Positions 40,524 to 49,258 of a stretch of DNA of 64,000 nt are shown in pieces. The stretch is from Paenibacillus montaniterrae (GTDB lineage Bacteria; Bacillota; Bacilli; Paenibacillales; Paenibacillaceae), in NCBI RefSeq assembly GCF_018403185.1, contig NZ_BOSE01000001.1, positions 868,001 to 932,000 of the forward strand, written 5' to 3'. Made by a program: the position numbers and the translations under genes. Every line of letters begins with the position of its first letter. Position 1 is the first letter of the stretch. Under the pieces are notes generated by a model. That model was not told the DNA's origin. It did no database searches and saw only the letters and a list, made by a program, of their open reading frames with translations.

Positions 40524-42566
40524 CTAATGTCTAAAGCTGAAGCTAACGCTTGGATTGCTAGCGCTTACAGTATAGCTTCTGTTTGAGCCCGATTCCCACA
40601 TGACATGATTGCTCGAATCCTTCTTTATCGCTTTAAACTGGATTGTCTCTCCTACCGGAAGGCTGACCGTAAAGCTCCACGTCGGATAATTCGTCGTAGT
40701 GCCCGGACCAACAGCTTGCTGCGGATTCCAGCTGCCCAGCTCAGCGATGTCGCCAACCAGATATATGTTTTGTCCGAGCATAGTCGTCGCATTTTGCACA
40801 TGGAAGGTGACATTGGCCTCTTCCTCTTGCTCCTCTGGCGCCGTGTAGCTGACGGTTCCATCCTTAATCCATGCGTTGTTAGCGAGCAAATAGCCTGGTT
40901 GCTGAGCGGCTGGCGTTTGCTGTCCGTTACTGTTGAAAATTACTCGTGCCCGATCCCAGCCCTTGATCGTATACGAATACCAGCCATTGCCTTGATTCGT
41001 CATCGCCGTGCCCGGCCAAGCAGCTCCTTCTTTTACAGGAGCTGTAGAATCATCATAGTAATAAATGTTTGGAGTGCCCCACGCTGCCGGTTTATAATAA
41101 TGCACCACGATCGCCGCATTCGGGTCAGGTGTTTCCGGTTGCTGCTGCTCGTATAGAACAGCTATTTTTCCGCCGCCAATATTTCCAGTAATTCGGCCGC
41201 CTGCTACTGTAAAGCTGCCGCCGCCAGTCGCTTTGTTCGAATAGGTGCCGCTCGCGAGATTGGTTGGCTGGTCAATATAAGCATCGCCGCCAAGATTAAT
41301 GATCGTTATGCCTTTCGTGCCGCGTTCAACCAGCAGAATTTCATTGCCTTGATTTCTTACATATTCTCCCTCGCCCGCCATTGCATTATGAAATTGGTTT
41401 ACTGCAACTACATCCGGGTCCTTCCACAAATCATTACCCGCATTTCCCAAACTCGCGGCAAATTTCCCATTGCCCGCAGGACGGTTGAAAAACAGCGAAA
41501 CCGTTTGCGCTCTTGAAGCGACCATTGCCCAGCCCATTTTAAGCTGCCATTCGTTCATATAGGTAGACTCATTGCTGTCATTGGCATACGTATCATGCGA
41601 CTCTACCCAGGTCACCAGTCGGGAGGGCGCTACGCCAGCAGCATTAAAATCTTTGGCGAGGTTGACGTTTTTGCTGCTGTTGAAGCCGACTGCATGGCGA
41701 ATATTGTTGCCATAGTAGGAAGCCGTAACATCCATGTAGTTCGCATACTGCGCAAAAGCGTCGGCTCCACCCTGCAGCACTTCACCATAGATGTACAGAT
41801 TGGAGCGATTGTTGAGCGAGCCAAGCACATTCGTCCAAAAGTTCGATGCGCCATATGGATCTGATGGCAGCTCAATATGCTTGGCAGCATCAAAGCGAAA
41901 GCCGTCTGCACCAAGCGCTATCGCATCGTTCAAAAAGGCGATGATGCTGGTCTGCAGCTGTTGATTCGCTGTATTCAAGTCCGGTAGCCCGATGCCCCAC
42001 TGCGTCACCTGCCAGCGGTCATTCCAATTGTCGACGCCTCTTGCCTCATGCCAAAAATTAGAATTATTGCGCAGCCACGGATCTACGTTATAGGCAGGCG
42101 TGTACTGCAGTGAACCACCTCCTGCATTAGCCGTATGATTGGCTACAACGTCAACTATTATGTTGATGCCGTAACGTTCTGCTTCCTCGCACAGCAGTCT
42201 GAACTGCTCTCTTGAGCCTAGCTGCGCATTGCCGATGCTGAAATTAATAGGCTGATACAGCACCCACCAGCTGCTGCCGTTCATTGTATTTTCTTTAGTC
42301 CCTTGAATCGGTGAGGTTTGAATCGACTTGTAGCCTGCTGCGGCAATTTCCGGCAAACGGCTTCTGATTGCATCGAACGACCAATTCCACGCATGCAGAA
42401 TAACGCCTTCATCCGTTTTCGCCGGCAAGCCATAATCGCTGACTGCCGCGGCCTGGGCGTAATTCAACTGTCCGCCATTTACATCAAGCCCGGAATACGC
42501 AAACGTTTGCACAAGTAGCACAAAAAATAATAACACCTTACATAACTGCTTTGCCATTTTCTTCAT
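40524..42566 (-). CDS. Secreted alpha-amylase (GH13) with two starch-binding domains
   Basis: A 680-aa extracellular enzyme. The signal peptide covers about residues 1-40 (LLFFVLLVQTFAYS; ...AQAA-AV). The catalytic GH13 barrel runs from about 45 to 400: nucleophile Asp226 in GFRFDAAKH, acid/base Glu262 in IYGEVLQGG, and His324-Asp325 in WVESHDTY. A C-terminal beta domain follows, then a CBM26-like module (VVHYYKPAAWGTPNIYYYDD) and a CBM20-like module (VTFHVQNATTMLGQNIYLVG). It cleaves internal alpha-1,4 bonds of starch. ATG 42566 is 6 nt from GGGAG. Promoter and a palindromic operator are visible upstream. Confidence 0.93.
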   Translation of the reverse strand: MKKMAKQLCKVLLFFVLLVQTFAYSGLDVNGGQLNYAQAAAVSDYGLPAKTDEGVILHAWNWSFDAIRSRLPEIAAAGYKSIQTSPIQGTKENTMNGSSWWVLYQPINFSIGNAQLGSREQFRLLCEEAERYGINIIVDVVANHTANAGGGSLQYTPAYNVDPWLRNNSNFWHEARGVDNWNDRWQVTQWGIGLPDLNTANQQLQTSIIAFLNDAIALGADGFRFDAAKHIELPSDPYGASNFWTNVLGSLNNRSNLYIYGEVLQGGADAFAQYANYMDVTASYYGNNIRHAVGFNSSKNVNLAKDFNAAGVAPSRLVTWVESHDTYANDSNESTYMNEWQLKMGWAMVASRAQTVSLFFNRPAGNGKFAASLGNAGNDLWKDPDVVAVNQFHNAMAGEGEYVRNQGNEILLVERGTKGITIINLGGDAYIDQPTNLASGTYSNKATGGGSFTVAGGRITGNIGGGKIAVLYEQQQPETPDPNAAIVVHYYKPAAWGTPNIYYYDDSTAPVKEGAAWPGTAMTNQGNGWYSYTIKGWDRARVIFNSNGQQTPAAQQPGYLLANNAWIKDGTVSYTAPEEQEEEANVTFHVQNATTMLGQNIYLVGDIAELGSWNPQQAVGPGTTTNYPTWSFTVSLPVGETIQFKAIKKDSSNHVMWESGSNRSYTVSASNPSVSFSFRH

Positions 42567-42618
42567 TATCAACTCTCCCTATCATTTGTTATAGCATCGA
42601 CGACGAGAAAAATATGAA

Positions 42619-42632
42619 ATGTATGCGCATAC
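42619..42632. promoter_or_regulatory. Palindromic operator, cre-like, upstream of amylase
   Basis: TGTATGCGCATACA is a perfect 14-bp palindrome with the central CG of LacI-family operators. It fits 10 of the 12 defined positions of the CcpA cre consensus TGWAANCGNTNWCA. It lies about 45 nt downstream of the predicted transcription start, where bound repressor would block elongation. It may be bound by CcpA or by a starch/maltose-specific LacI-type regulator. Confidence 0.55.
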
Positions 42633-42681
42633 AAAAATGAGTTGATGTTAATGGCTCTAGCTGCAGCTCATCGTCAACGTT

Positions 42682-42710
42682 ATTATGTCATCACCAATAA
42701 ACGCTGTCAA
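42682..42710 (-). promoter_or_regulatory. SigA promoter of the amylase gene
   Basis: Minus strand TTGACA (42705-42710), 17 nt, CATAAT (42682-42687). A near-perfect vegetative promoter, giving a leader of about 110 nt before the amylase ATG. Confidence 0.75.
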
Positions 42711-42739
42711 TCTGAAATTTGCAAAGCATGTTTGCATGC

Positions 42740-42778
42740 CTAGGGCGTGTCTGAGCGGGCTTTCAGACACGCCCTAAG
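42740..42778. mobile_element. 39-bp inverted-repeat element, short form of the 48961-49126 element
   Basis: TAGGGCGTGTCTGA and TCAGACACGCCCTA (14-bp perfect inverted repeats) enclose only GCGGGCTT. The right half (CTGAGCGGGCTTTCAGACAC) matches the right end of the longer element at two-base resolution, as if the interior had been deleted. No T-run follows, so it is not an ordinary terminator. Confidence 0.6.
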
Positions 42779-42779
42779 C

Positions 42780-42834
42780 AAATAAAAGCCGCTGCCAGCT
42801 TCTTGATCCGAATCAAGACCTGACAACGGCGGCA
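42780..42834 (-). terminator. Terminator of the flagellin gene
   Basis: Minus strand GCCGCCGTTGTCAGG...GCTGGCAGCGGC with inner CTTGATTCGGATCAAG, followed by TTTTATTTG. Directly after the flagellin stop. Confidence 0.85.
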
Positions 42835-42840
42835 TTAATG

Positions 42841-43683
42841 CTATATTGCCTCCAGCAGCTTTAATATGTTTCTTGCCATCGCATTGGCTTGAGCAAGCAG
42901 TGAAGTAGATACCTGCATCATCATTTGTGAACGAATCATAGTGGTCATCTCTTCCGCCATATCTGCATCTCTTATCCGAGATTCTGCTGCGGTTAAATTT
43001 TCGATATTGTTCATTACATAATTGTAGCGATGCTCCAGGCGGTTTTGATAAGCACCAAGCTTGGCGCGATCCATCGACACATTGTTTACGGCATCCTTCA
43101 ACGACTGCAGCGCACCTCGCGCCCCTTCTGCCGTGGAAATATCCAAATCGGCGATGCCGCTCAATGACGCTAGTACATTCGGCATATCCATCACCATAGT
43201 ATCGCCTGCACCGCTGCCGACCTGCAAGGTTAAGCCATGCTTATTGTTGTCTGGATCAAGTGATTTATCTCCATTCAACAGGGGTATCCCGTTAAAATTA
43301 GCTCCGCCAGTAATACTAAAAATTTCTTCGCGCAGCTGATTGAATTCCAGCTGCAGCATCGCCCGCTGCGTATCGTCATACGTACCATTGGCCGCTTGAT
43401 TGGCCAGCACGTTCATCCGCTGCAGCATCGCGTGAACTTCATTCATTGTCCCTTCCGCCGTTTGCACCAAGGAAATGCCGTCCTGAATATTTCTCGATGC
43501 TTGCTTCATTCCGTTGATTTGAAATCTCATTTTTTCCGATATGGCCAGGCCAGCTGGATCATCAGCTGCTCTATTAATGCGATAGCCTGTGGAAAGCCGT
43601 TCCATCGATCTGGCAAATGAGGCTTGGTGCATCTGATAGTTTCTCAGTATGTTGCTAGCCATTATATTGGTTTGAATGTACAT
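42841..43683 (-). CDS. Flagellin (orphan copy)
   Basis: A 280-aa protein with both conserved flagellin ends. The N-terminal D0/D1 region has LRNYQMHQASFARSMERLST, GYRINRAADDPAGLAISEKM and IQDGISLVQTAEGTMNEVHA. The C-terminal part has LGAYQNRLEHRYNYVMNNIE, ESRIRDADMAEEMT and the ending SLLAQANAMARNILKLL. The variable middle is short. The N-terminus MYIQTNIMASNILRNY is less usual than the common MIINHN-type start. No other flagellar gene is near. GGAGGG precedes the ATG. Confidence 0.92.
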   Translation of the reverse strand: MYIQTNIMASNILRNYQMHQASFARSMERLSTGYRINRAADDPAGLAISEKMRFQINGMKQASRNIQDGISLVQTAEGTMNEVHAMLQRMNVLANQAANGTYDDTQRAMLQLEFNQLREEIFSITGGANFNGIPLLNGDKSLDPDNNKHGLTLQVGSGAGDTMVMDMPNVLASLSGIADLDISTAEGARGALQSLKDAVNNVSMDRAKLGAYQNRLEHRYNYVMNNIENLTAAESRIRDADMAEEMTTMIRSQMMMQVSTSLLAQANAMARNILKLLEAI

Positions 43684-43762
43684 GGAACTGTTCCCTCCTT
43701 CGCTATCTTCAGCTTGAGCTCTGATGGCAGACTTGTCCTGCCCCGCTTAGTGAATTAGTACT

Positions 43763-43791
43763 ATTATACAACAGTTATCATTATTTTTACA
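43763..43791 (-). promoter_or_regulatory. Predicted SigA-like promoter of the orphan flagellin
   Basis: Minus strand TGTAAA (43786-43791), 17 nt, TATAAT (43763-43768). No SigD-type TAAA-N15-GCCGATAT motif is seen, unlike typical hag genes. Confidence 0.5.
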
Positions 43792-43806
43792 GGTTTTAGG
43801 TAAATT

Positions 43807-45087
43807 TTATGACTGCCGATACGGCAAAAAAAAGTGCTCGGATTGAGCACCGAAGCCTAGCTGCTTCAGCTCATGCACCAGCTGCTCAGTCGCCTTTGCA
43901 TTCGCATGCACAAGCAGCACTTGCTGCGGCTTCAGCTCGCCAAGCATTCGCTGAACATCCGGCAAGCCTTGATGAACCTTATACAGATAGCTGGCAGCCT
44001 CGCATTTCATCGCTGCCGGCATAGCCACATCCGCACTGACATGACCAGTGAACAAAATAGCATGTTGAGCGTCGTCCATCAGCAGCTTTCCATAGCTGCT
44101 GGCTGGCTCAGCGAGCATCATCGCGTCAGGCGCCAATATAATATGCGGCGGTTCATCTGTGACAAGCTTTTGCCGCTCCTCCGCCGCTGCAACAGTACGC
44201 ACCTTGCTCAGCGCATGGCGAAGCCTGGCCTGGCTGCCAGTCCGCAGCCATAAAGAAGCATCCTCTGCCTGCAATAACCGCTCCCATTCCTTCACTAGCG
44301 AGGCTTCAGCAGCAAGTGGAATATGCGCAAGCTGCTCATTTAGCACGAGCAGCAGGTCAAGACCTCTTCCGTATAGCGGCACAGGCAGCAAAATATGACC
44401 GCCGCGCTGATATACCTGATCTATTTTAAGCAGCAGCTCCTGCACTAGCGACTGCTGGCTGGACTGCGCAGCACCGTATGCGGCGTCAACAATCGCAGCC
44501 GCAAGCTTTCGGCCTGCGAGCAGTGCTTGGTCAGGCAAAGCAGCCTGCAGCACTGCCGACTCGCTGCTGTAGTCACCAGAATAATAAATGAGCTGGCCCT
44601 CCAGCTCCAGCAGCAGCCAAACCGCGCCAGGCAAATGACCGCTCGGCCCCCAGCACATTTTAAGTCCAGGCTTAATGGTCAGCCACTCTCCCTGCTCAGC
44701 CTCTTCATCAAGGAAGCGGCAGCTCAGCCGGTCCCAGTCGGAATAAGCATAGGGCAGTGTTTTCCCGTGCTTTTCAACGTAGTTTCGCCAGGCATTGGCG
44801 TATTTGAACAGCTGACGATGCGTCTCTCTTGTCAGCCAAATGTCTCCGGCATAGCCATGCTTGAGCAGCAGCGGCAGCGCAGCCATATGATCCTCATGCG
44901 CATGCGAGAGAAACACAGCCTGCAGCGCTTGAGCCTGCTCCGGAACGATGCTCGGGTAGAGACCGCCCTGCTCCTTTTTGCCACCGCAATCGAGTAGAAC
45001 AGAGTGCTCGCCTGCCTGTACGCGATAGCAGGCTCTGCCATGCTCTCCCGCTCCTCCCCAAACGTCTATCTTAACTTGCTCTTGCAT
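43807..45087 (-). CDS. MBL-fold hydrolase, beta-CASP-like
   Basis: A 426-aa protein. Metal ligands of the metallo-beta-lactamase fold are clear: SHAHEDHMAALP (HxHxDH), GPSGHLPGA and YSGDYSSE. The order and the late His motifs (KVHQGLPDV, VLLVHANAKATEQL) resemble beta-CASP nucleases such as RNase J and CPSF-type proteins. It could act on nucleic acid, but no activity is proven. Start: ATG 45085-45087 behind GAGGA, or the GTG at 45099 overlapping the permease stop (GTGA). Last gene of an iron-type ABC operon, an odd association. Confidence 0.8.
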   Translation of the reverse strand: MQEQVKIDVWGGAGEHGRACYRVQAGEHSVLLDCGGKKEQGGLYPSIVPEQAQALQAVFLSHAHEDHMAALPLLLKHGYAGDIWLTRETHRQLFKYANAWRNYVEKHGKTLPYAYSDWDRLSCRFLDEEAEQGEWLTIKPGLKMCWGPSGHLPGAVWLLLELEGQLIYYSGDYSSESAVLQAALPDQALLAGRKLAAAIVDAAYGAAQSSQQSLVQELLLKIDQVYQRGGHILLPVPLYGRGLDLLLVLNEQLAHIPLAAEASLVKEWERLLQAEDASLWLRTGSQARLRHALSKVRTVAAAEERQKLVTDEPPHIILAPDAMMLAEPASSYGKLLMDDAQHAILFTGHVSADVAMPAAMKCEAASYLYKVHQGLPDVQRMLGELKPQQVLLVHANAKATEQLVHELKQLGFGAQSEHFFLPYRQS

Positions 45088-45095
45088 AAGCTTCC

Positions 45096-46772
45096 TCACT
45101 TTCTGTCAGCCCCCAGATGATTCATAATAACGAGCACAAGCGTTGTAAAGCCGACAGAGACAACAGCCATGGCCATGCCTAGCGAAACCTCTCCCTGCTC
45201 GAATTGGCTAAAGATATACGTAGCCGTTACCTGCATCGAAGGCGGCAGCACCATCAGCGAAGCGACCAGCTCTCTGGCTGATATCGTGAACGTCATCATC
45301 CAGCCTGCCAGCACGCCAGGCACTAGTAGAGGGAGCGCAATTCTGCGAAAAATATAAAGCGGCTTGCCGCCAAACACTTTGCCCGCCTGAAGCAAACTGC
45401 CGTCTATTTGGCTGGCGGAAGCTTTAATATACTGCACCGAATAAGGCAAATAAAAGACAACATAGGTTAGAACGACCATCGAATACGTGTTATAAATCGG
45501 CAGCGGCATCCATGGCGCATTCCAGAACAGAATCAGCCCGACTACGATTACAATGCCTGGTACCGTGTTCGGCAGCAGACTGAGCATATCAAGCCCGCGC
45601 TCGGTCCAGCGCTTCATGCTGCCCATTTGCAGCACGAGAAATAAGCCGATAAGCACCGCTACGGTTGCCGCGATGCCAGCAAGACCGAGGCTGTTCATTA
45701 ACGCCTGCCAGCCCTTGGAGCCTGGCCGCAGCAGCTCGCCGTAATGGGCCAACGTCACATTATGCCAGGCCAGCCCATCTCCTCTAAGCTTTTGCAGCGA
45801 GGTCGCAATAATTGAAAAATAAGGGATCGCTATTGATAAAAGCAGCAAGCCGATTGTATAGCCCCAGCCTAAAACAGCCCGCCAGCCGCGCAGCGGCAGG
45901 ATGCGGGTGCGCATGCCTTTTCCGCCAAGCGTATTGTACTGATAGCGGCGGCTGATTATATTTTGAATATACCAAAACACAAGGCAGGCTCCGAGCAGCA
46001 CCGAGGCAAGCGAGGTAGCCGTACCAAAATCGATCGGCCAGTTGGACGTATAGCGATGAATTTCACTAGTCAACACATAAAAGCCAATTTGCCGGCCAAA
46101 GGTCGCAGGTGTTCCAAATTCTGCGATTGTTTTTACAAAGATCAACAACGCACCCATCGCATAGCTGCCTAGCAGCAATGGAAATACGACTCGACGCAGC
46201 ATATAAAATACGCCGCCGCCATGTACGCTGCCCGCTTCCTCCAGTGAACCGCCAATCCGCTGCAGCGCATTGCGCAAAATTAAGTAGAGAAACGGAAACA
46301 AATGCAGACTCATGATGGCAACCATGCCGAATAAGCTGAAAAAGTGAGGCGTCAGCTTCGCTGCTGCAGGAAATAGCTGCTCTGCAAAGCCGCGGCGCTG
46401 CATAAAAAGAATCCAGCCCATCGAGCCAATATACGGCGGTGTCATAAAAGGTATGATCAGCACAACATCGAGCCAGGCATGTCGGCCGATTGTCGTTCTG
46501 GCAGATAAAAAGGCCATCGGCAGCGCGAGCAAGGTTGAGCCAAGTACAACCCAAGCTCCGAGCACAATGGAATTCCAAAAGTAAGAGAATAAGCCTGGAT
46601 TGGACAGTACCTTGAATGGAGCGAGCATATCAAATACACTGTCTGGAAAAAGGCTGTGCAGCAGCACCATAACTAAAGGCACCCCTACTAGCAATATAAG
46701 CAGTAGAAATGCCAGCAGCATAAGCCAAGAGGTTGCGGGGAACCGAAGTTCCCCACGATATGATTTGCTCAT
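45096..46772 (-). CDS. Fused ABC permease, ferric-iron (FbpB/AfuB) type
   Basis: A 558-aa protein of about twelve membrane helices made of two homologous permease domains. Each has an EAA-loop (EEAGSVHGGGVFYMLRRVVF around residue 200; LQAGKVFGGKPLYIFRRIAL around 465). This fused layout is typical of the Fe3+/AfuB-type importers. The stop overlaps the downstream MBL gene's possible GTG. It starts 3 nt after the binding-protein gene. Confidence 0.9.
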   Translation of the reverse strand: MSKSYRGELRFPATSWLMLLAFLLLILLVGVPLVMVLLHSLFPDSVFDMLAPFKVLSNPGLFSYFWNSIVLGAWVVLGSTLLALPMAFLSARTTIGRHAWLDVVLIIPFMTPPYIGSMGWILFMQRRGFAEQLFPAAAKLTPHFFSLFGMVAIMSLHLFPFLYLILRNALQRIGGSLEEAGSVHGGGVFYMLRRVVFPLLLGSYAMGALLIFVKTIAEFGTPATFGRQIGFYVLTSEIHRYTSNWPIDFGTATSLASVLLGACLVFWYIQNIISRRYQYNTLGGKGMRTRILPLRGWRAVLGWGYTIGLLLLSIAIPYFSIIATSLQKLRGDGLAWHNVTLAHYGELLRPGSKGWQALMNSLGLAGIAATVAVLIGLFLVLQMGSMKRWTERGLDMLSLLPNTVPGIVIVVGLILFWNAPWMPLPIYNTYSMVVLTYVVFYLPYSVQYIKASASQIDGSLLQAGKVFGGKPLYIFRRIALPLLVPGVLAGWMMTFTISARELVASLMVLPPSMQVTATYIFSQFEQGEVSLGMAMAVVSVGFTTLVLVIMNHLGADRK

Positions 46773-46775
46773 CGT

Positions 46776-47900
46776 TTACTTGAACAGCTCCAAAAACTTT
46801 GCACTAATTGCTTCGCCTTGCTCGCTCATCCAGTTCCAGTCATAGTCCAGCAGCTTAATATCCTCAGTGTTGGTGCGGTTGTCTGCTTTAATGTCCGCTC
46901 TGCCAGGCAGCAGGTAGGCGCCTGTAACAAGCGCTTGTGCTTCATCAGACAGCAAATAATCGATAAACAGACGCGCATTGTCAAGATTCGGAGAAGTTTT
47001 CATAATCATCGCCGCACGCGGATTAATAACCGTTCCGCTTGCCGGATACACAATGTCTACAGGCTCGCCTTTCGCCTTGGCGCTATAAGCCATATAGTCG
47101 ACACCTGCCATTACAATGCTTTTCGCACCAGTAATAACCGGGTCCAATGCTTCTTTGTTTGCACCGGACATCGCTACGCCATTTTCCTTAAGCTGACTGA
47201 AGAAGCTCCACTCTTCCTCGCCTTTATCATTCAAGTAGCCTGAAATGAAGTCCAAAGCAGAGCCTGACAAAGAAGGATCTGGAATATTTACCGCACCAGC
47301 CCATTTCGGATCAGTAAGATCAGACCAATCAGTCGGCGGCTCGGAAACGAGCTTCGTATTATACGTAATACCTAGAGCAGAAGCGCTATAGCCAAACAAA
47401 TGATAATCGCTGTCAACCCAGTCCGGCTGAAGCTTGTCCACATTGGCTGCTTCAGGATAACCTTGTGTCCAGCCCTCCTGCTTCATCGCCATCGCAGACG
47501 GCCAGGACGCTAAAATAACGATATCTGCTACCGGATTGCTTTTTTCAGCTTCCAGGCGTCCGAGCACCTTGCCTGTCGTTCCATCAAATTGTTCAACAGT
47601 AATTCCGTACTTTGCCTCAAAGCCTTCTTTAATTTTGGCAGCCAATCCTTCTGGTCCAGCTGTGTAGACAACAACCTTTCCGGAAGGTGCTGTCGGCGTT
47701 TGCTCTTGCGAAGAGTTTCCATTGTTCGCTGCCGGAGTTGCTTCTCCTGCTGCGGCATTGCTTCCGTTTTGATTCCCAATGTTGCTGTTTGAATTGTTTG
47801 CTCCGCCACAAGCAGTCAGCAGGCTGCTAAGCAGCAGCAGTACTGCTAACGTCCATTGCCAGGATACAAATTTCATTGGTGTATGATTTACAGTTTTCAT
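46776..47900 (-). CDS. Iron-type ABC substrate-binding lipoprotein
   Basis: A 374-aa protein. Signal peptide with lipobox LLTACG, then an Asn/Gly-rich linker to residue 75, then a type II periplasmic-binding domain of the FbpA/AfuA group (KVVVYTAGPEGLAAKIKEGF; RLEAEKSNPVADIVILASW; GADYMAYS-like VMAGVDYMAYSAKAKG). The ligand is uncertain: related proteins bind Fe3+, but some carry phosphonates or other anions, and no clear Fur site precedes this operon. ATG overlaps the ATPase stop (ATGA). Confidence 0.85.
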   Translation of the reverse strand: MKTVNHTPMKFVSWQWTLAVLLLLSSLLTACGGANNSNSNIGNQNGSNAAAGEATPAANNGNSSQEQTPTAPSGKVVVYTAGPEGLAAKIKEGFEAKYGITVEQFDGTTGKVLGRLEAEKSNPVADIVILASWPSAMAMKQEGWTQGYPEAANVDKLQPDWVDSDYHLFGYSASALGITYNTKLVSEPPTDWSDLTDPKWAGAVNIPDPSLSGSALDFISGYLNDKGEEEWSFFSQLKENGVAMSGANKEALDPVITGAKSIVMAGVDYMAYSAKAKGEPVDIVYPASGTVINPRAAMIMKTSPNLDNARLFIDYLLSDEAQALVTGAYLLPGRADIKADNRTNTEDIKLLDYDWNWMSEQGEAISAKFLELFK

Positions 47901-48931
47901 CGGTTAATAACCTCCTTGAGTTGGTATTGCTCTTCTTGCTTGACTGATGGGGCTTCGAGATCGCTCGCTGATTCCAACGAGTGAATATGCTGCTTGGCTA
48001 CCGCTACTTGAACCTGATCGCCAATTGCGATTCGCTCATGATGATAAGCGGTCCAAATGCTGTCGTTGGCAAGCTTGATCGTCACCTCGTAGCGATCTCC
48101 CAAATATGAAACACGCGTGACAACTCCAGTGAAAGTACGAGCTTCAGGCTGCGCAGTCCATTGAACATGCTCTGGCCTTACCAGCTGTCTGTCCGCTTCT
48201 ATCCAATTGGAGCGGCCGACAAAGCGGGCAACAAATGGATGAACAGGCGTATGATAAATGTCCTCTGGCTTGCCGCGCTGAAGCATTTCGCCTTGCCGCA
48301 TCACAATGATCGTGTCGGACATCGACATCGCTTCCGTCTGGTCATGCGTCACATAGACGGCTGTTACGCCGAGCTCGCGCACCATTTGCACAAGCTCTTC
48401 CCTCATCTCATCCCGCAGCAATGCGTCAAGCGCACTTAGCGGCTCATCGAATAAAATTAACCCCGCCTGGGAAGCGATCGACCGTGCGAACGCCACACGC
48501 TGCTGCTGTCCGCCAGAAAGCTGATGCGGATACCTTTTTTCAAAGCCTTGCAGACGAACCGCTTCAATCGCTCTGGCTACTTGAGCTGAAGCCTCCTTGC
48601 CTCGTCCGCGAGCCTTCAAGCCAAAAGCGACATTCTCATAAACTGTCATATGCGGCCACAAGGCAAAATCTTGAAACACCATGCCCAATTCTCTTTGCTG
48701 CGGCGGCATATAAATCCCGCGCTCGGCATCGAAAACGAGCTTATCGCCAATTCGAATCGATCCACGATCAGGCCGTTCCAGACCGGCTATTAATCGCAGC
48801 AAAGTCGTTTTGCCGCAGCCGGAAGGTCCCAGCAAGGTTGTAAAGGACCCTGAGCTAATCGTCAGATCGATTGGCTGCAGTGCAGTTGTCCCGTCAAAGG
48901 CTTTGCTAACGCCGCGCAATTCCACCTCCAT
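47897..48931 (-). CDS. Iron-type ABC importer ATPase
   Basis: A 344-aa protein. Walker A GPSGCGKTTL, signature HQLSGGQQQRVAFARS, Walker B LILFDEPLSALD, switch YVTHDQTEAM, and a C-terminal TOBE-like domain from about residue 240. It powers the transporter formed with the fused permease and lipoprotein that follow. I use the ATG 48929-48931, 8 nt from AGGAG. First gene of the operon; a MITE-like element begins 30 nt upstream. Confidence 0.92.
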   Translation of the reverse strand: MEVELRGVSKAFDGTTALQPIDLTISSGSFTTLLGPSGCGKTTLLRLIAGLERPDRGSIRIGDKLVFDAERGIYMPPQQRELGMVFQDFALWPHMTVYENVAFGLKARGRGKEASAQVARAIEAVRLQGFEKRYPHQLSGGQQQRVAFARSIASQAGLILFDEPLSALDALLRDEMREELVQMVRELGVTAVYVTHDQTEAMSMSDTIIVMRQGEMLQRGKPEDIYHTPVHPFVARFVGRSNWIEADRQLVRPEHVQWTAQPEARTFTGVVTRVSYLGDRYEVTIKLANDSIWTAYHHERIAIGDQVQVAVAKQHIHSLESASDLEAPSVKQEEQYQLKEVINR

Positions 48932-48960
48932 GCGCTTCACTCCTATCTCATATCGTCTTG

Positions 48961-49126
48961 CTAGGGCGTGTCTGAGAACTCCGAGGACAGCCCATTTTGC
49001 CGAATTTTCGTTCCATGCAAGGCGCGTTTGGGAAGGCGTACCGGGCGTACGGCAAGCAAACGGAACGAAGCAGGGGCGAAAAGGCGGTGAAAGGGGCCAC
49101 TGAGCGGATTTTCAGACACGCCTTAG
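48961..49126. mobile_element. 166-bp MITE-like element
   Basis: Terminal inverted repeats CTAGGGCGTGTCTGA and its partner TCAGACACGCCTTAG (14 of 15 pairs) enclose about 136 bp without an open frame. Flanking TA or YTA could be the target duplication, as for IS630- or IS5-related elements. A second, shorter copy is at 42740-42778. It lies between the iron-type ABC operon and the divergent LysR gene, where promoters would be expected. Confidence 0.65.
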
Positions 49127-49258
49127 TACTAGCTTAGACGCCAATCATCAGCGAGATATTTTCATAGTGTTAAATGTATATTAAATAAACTATTAATATC
49201 TTTACATCTTCATAGATTTTTTCTATAATCCAAGCATATGGATCGGAGGGTGTGTCCA

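Noticed and set aside
48932..49258. Fur box for the iron-type ABC operon
   Set aside because: The AT-rich stretch near 49170-49200 has no 7-1-7 TGATAAT/ATTATCA repeat; the best matches miss several positions.
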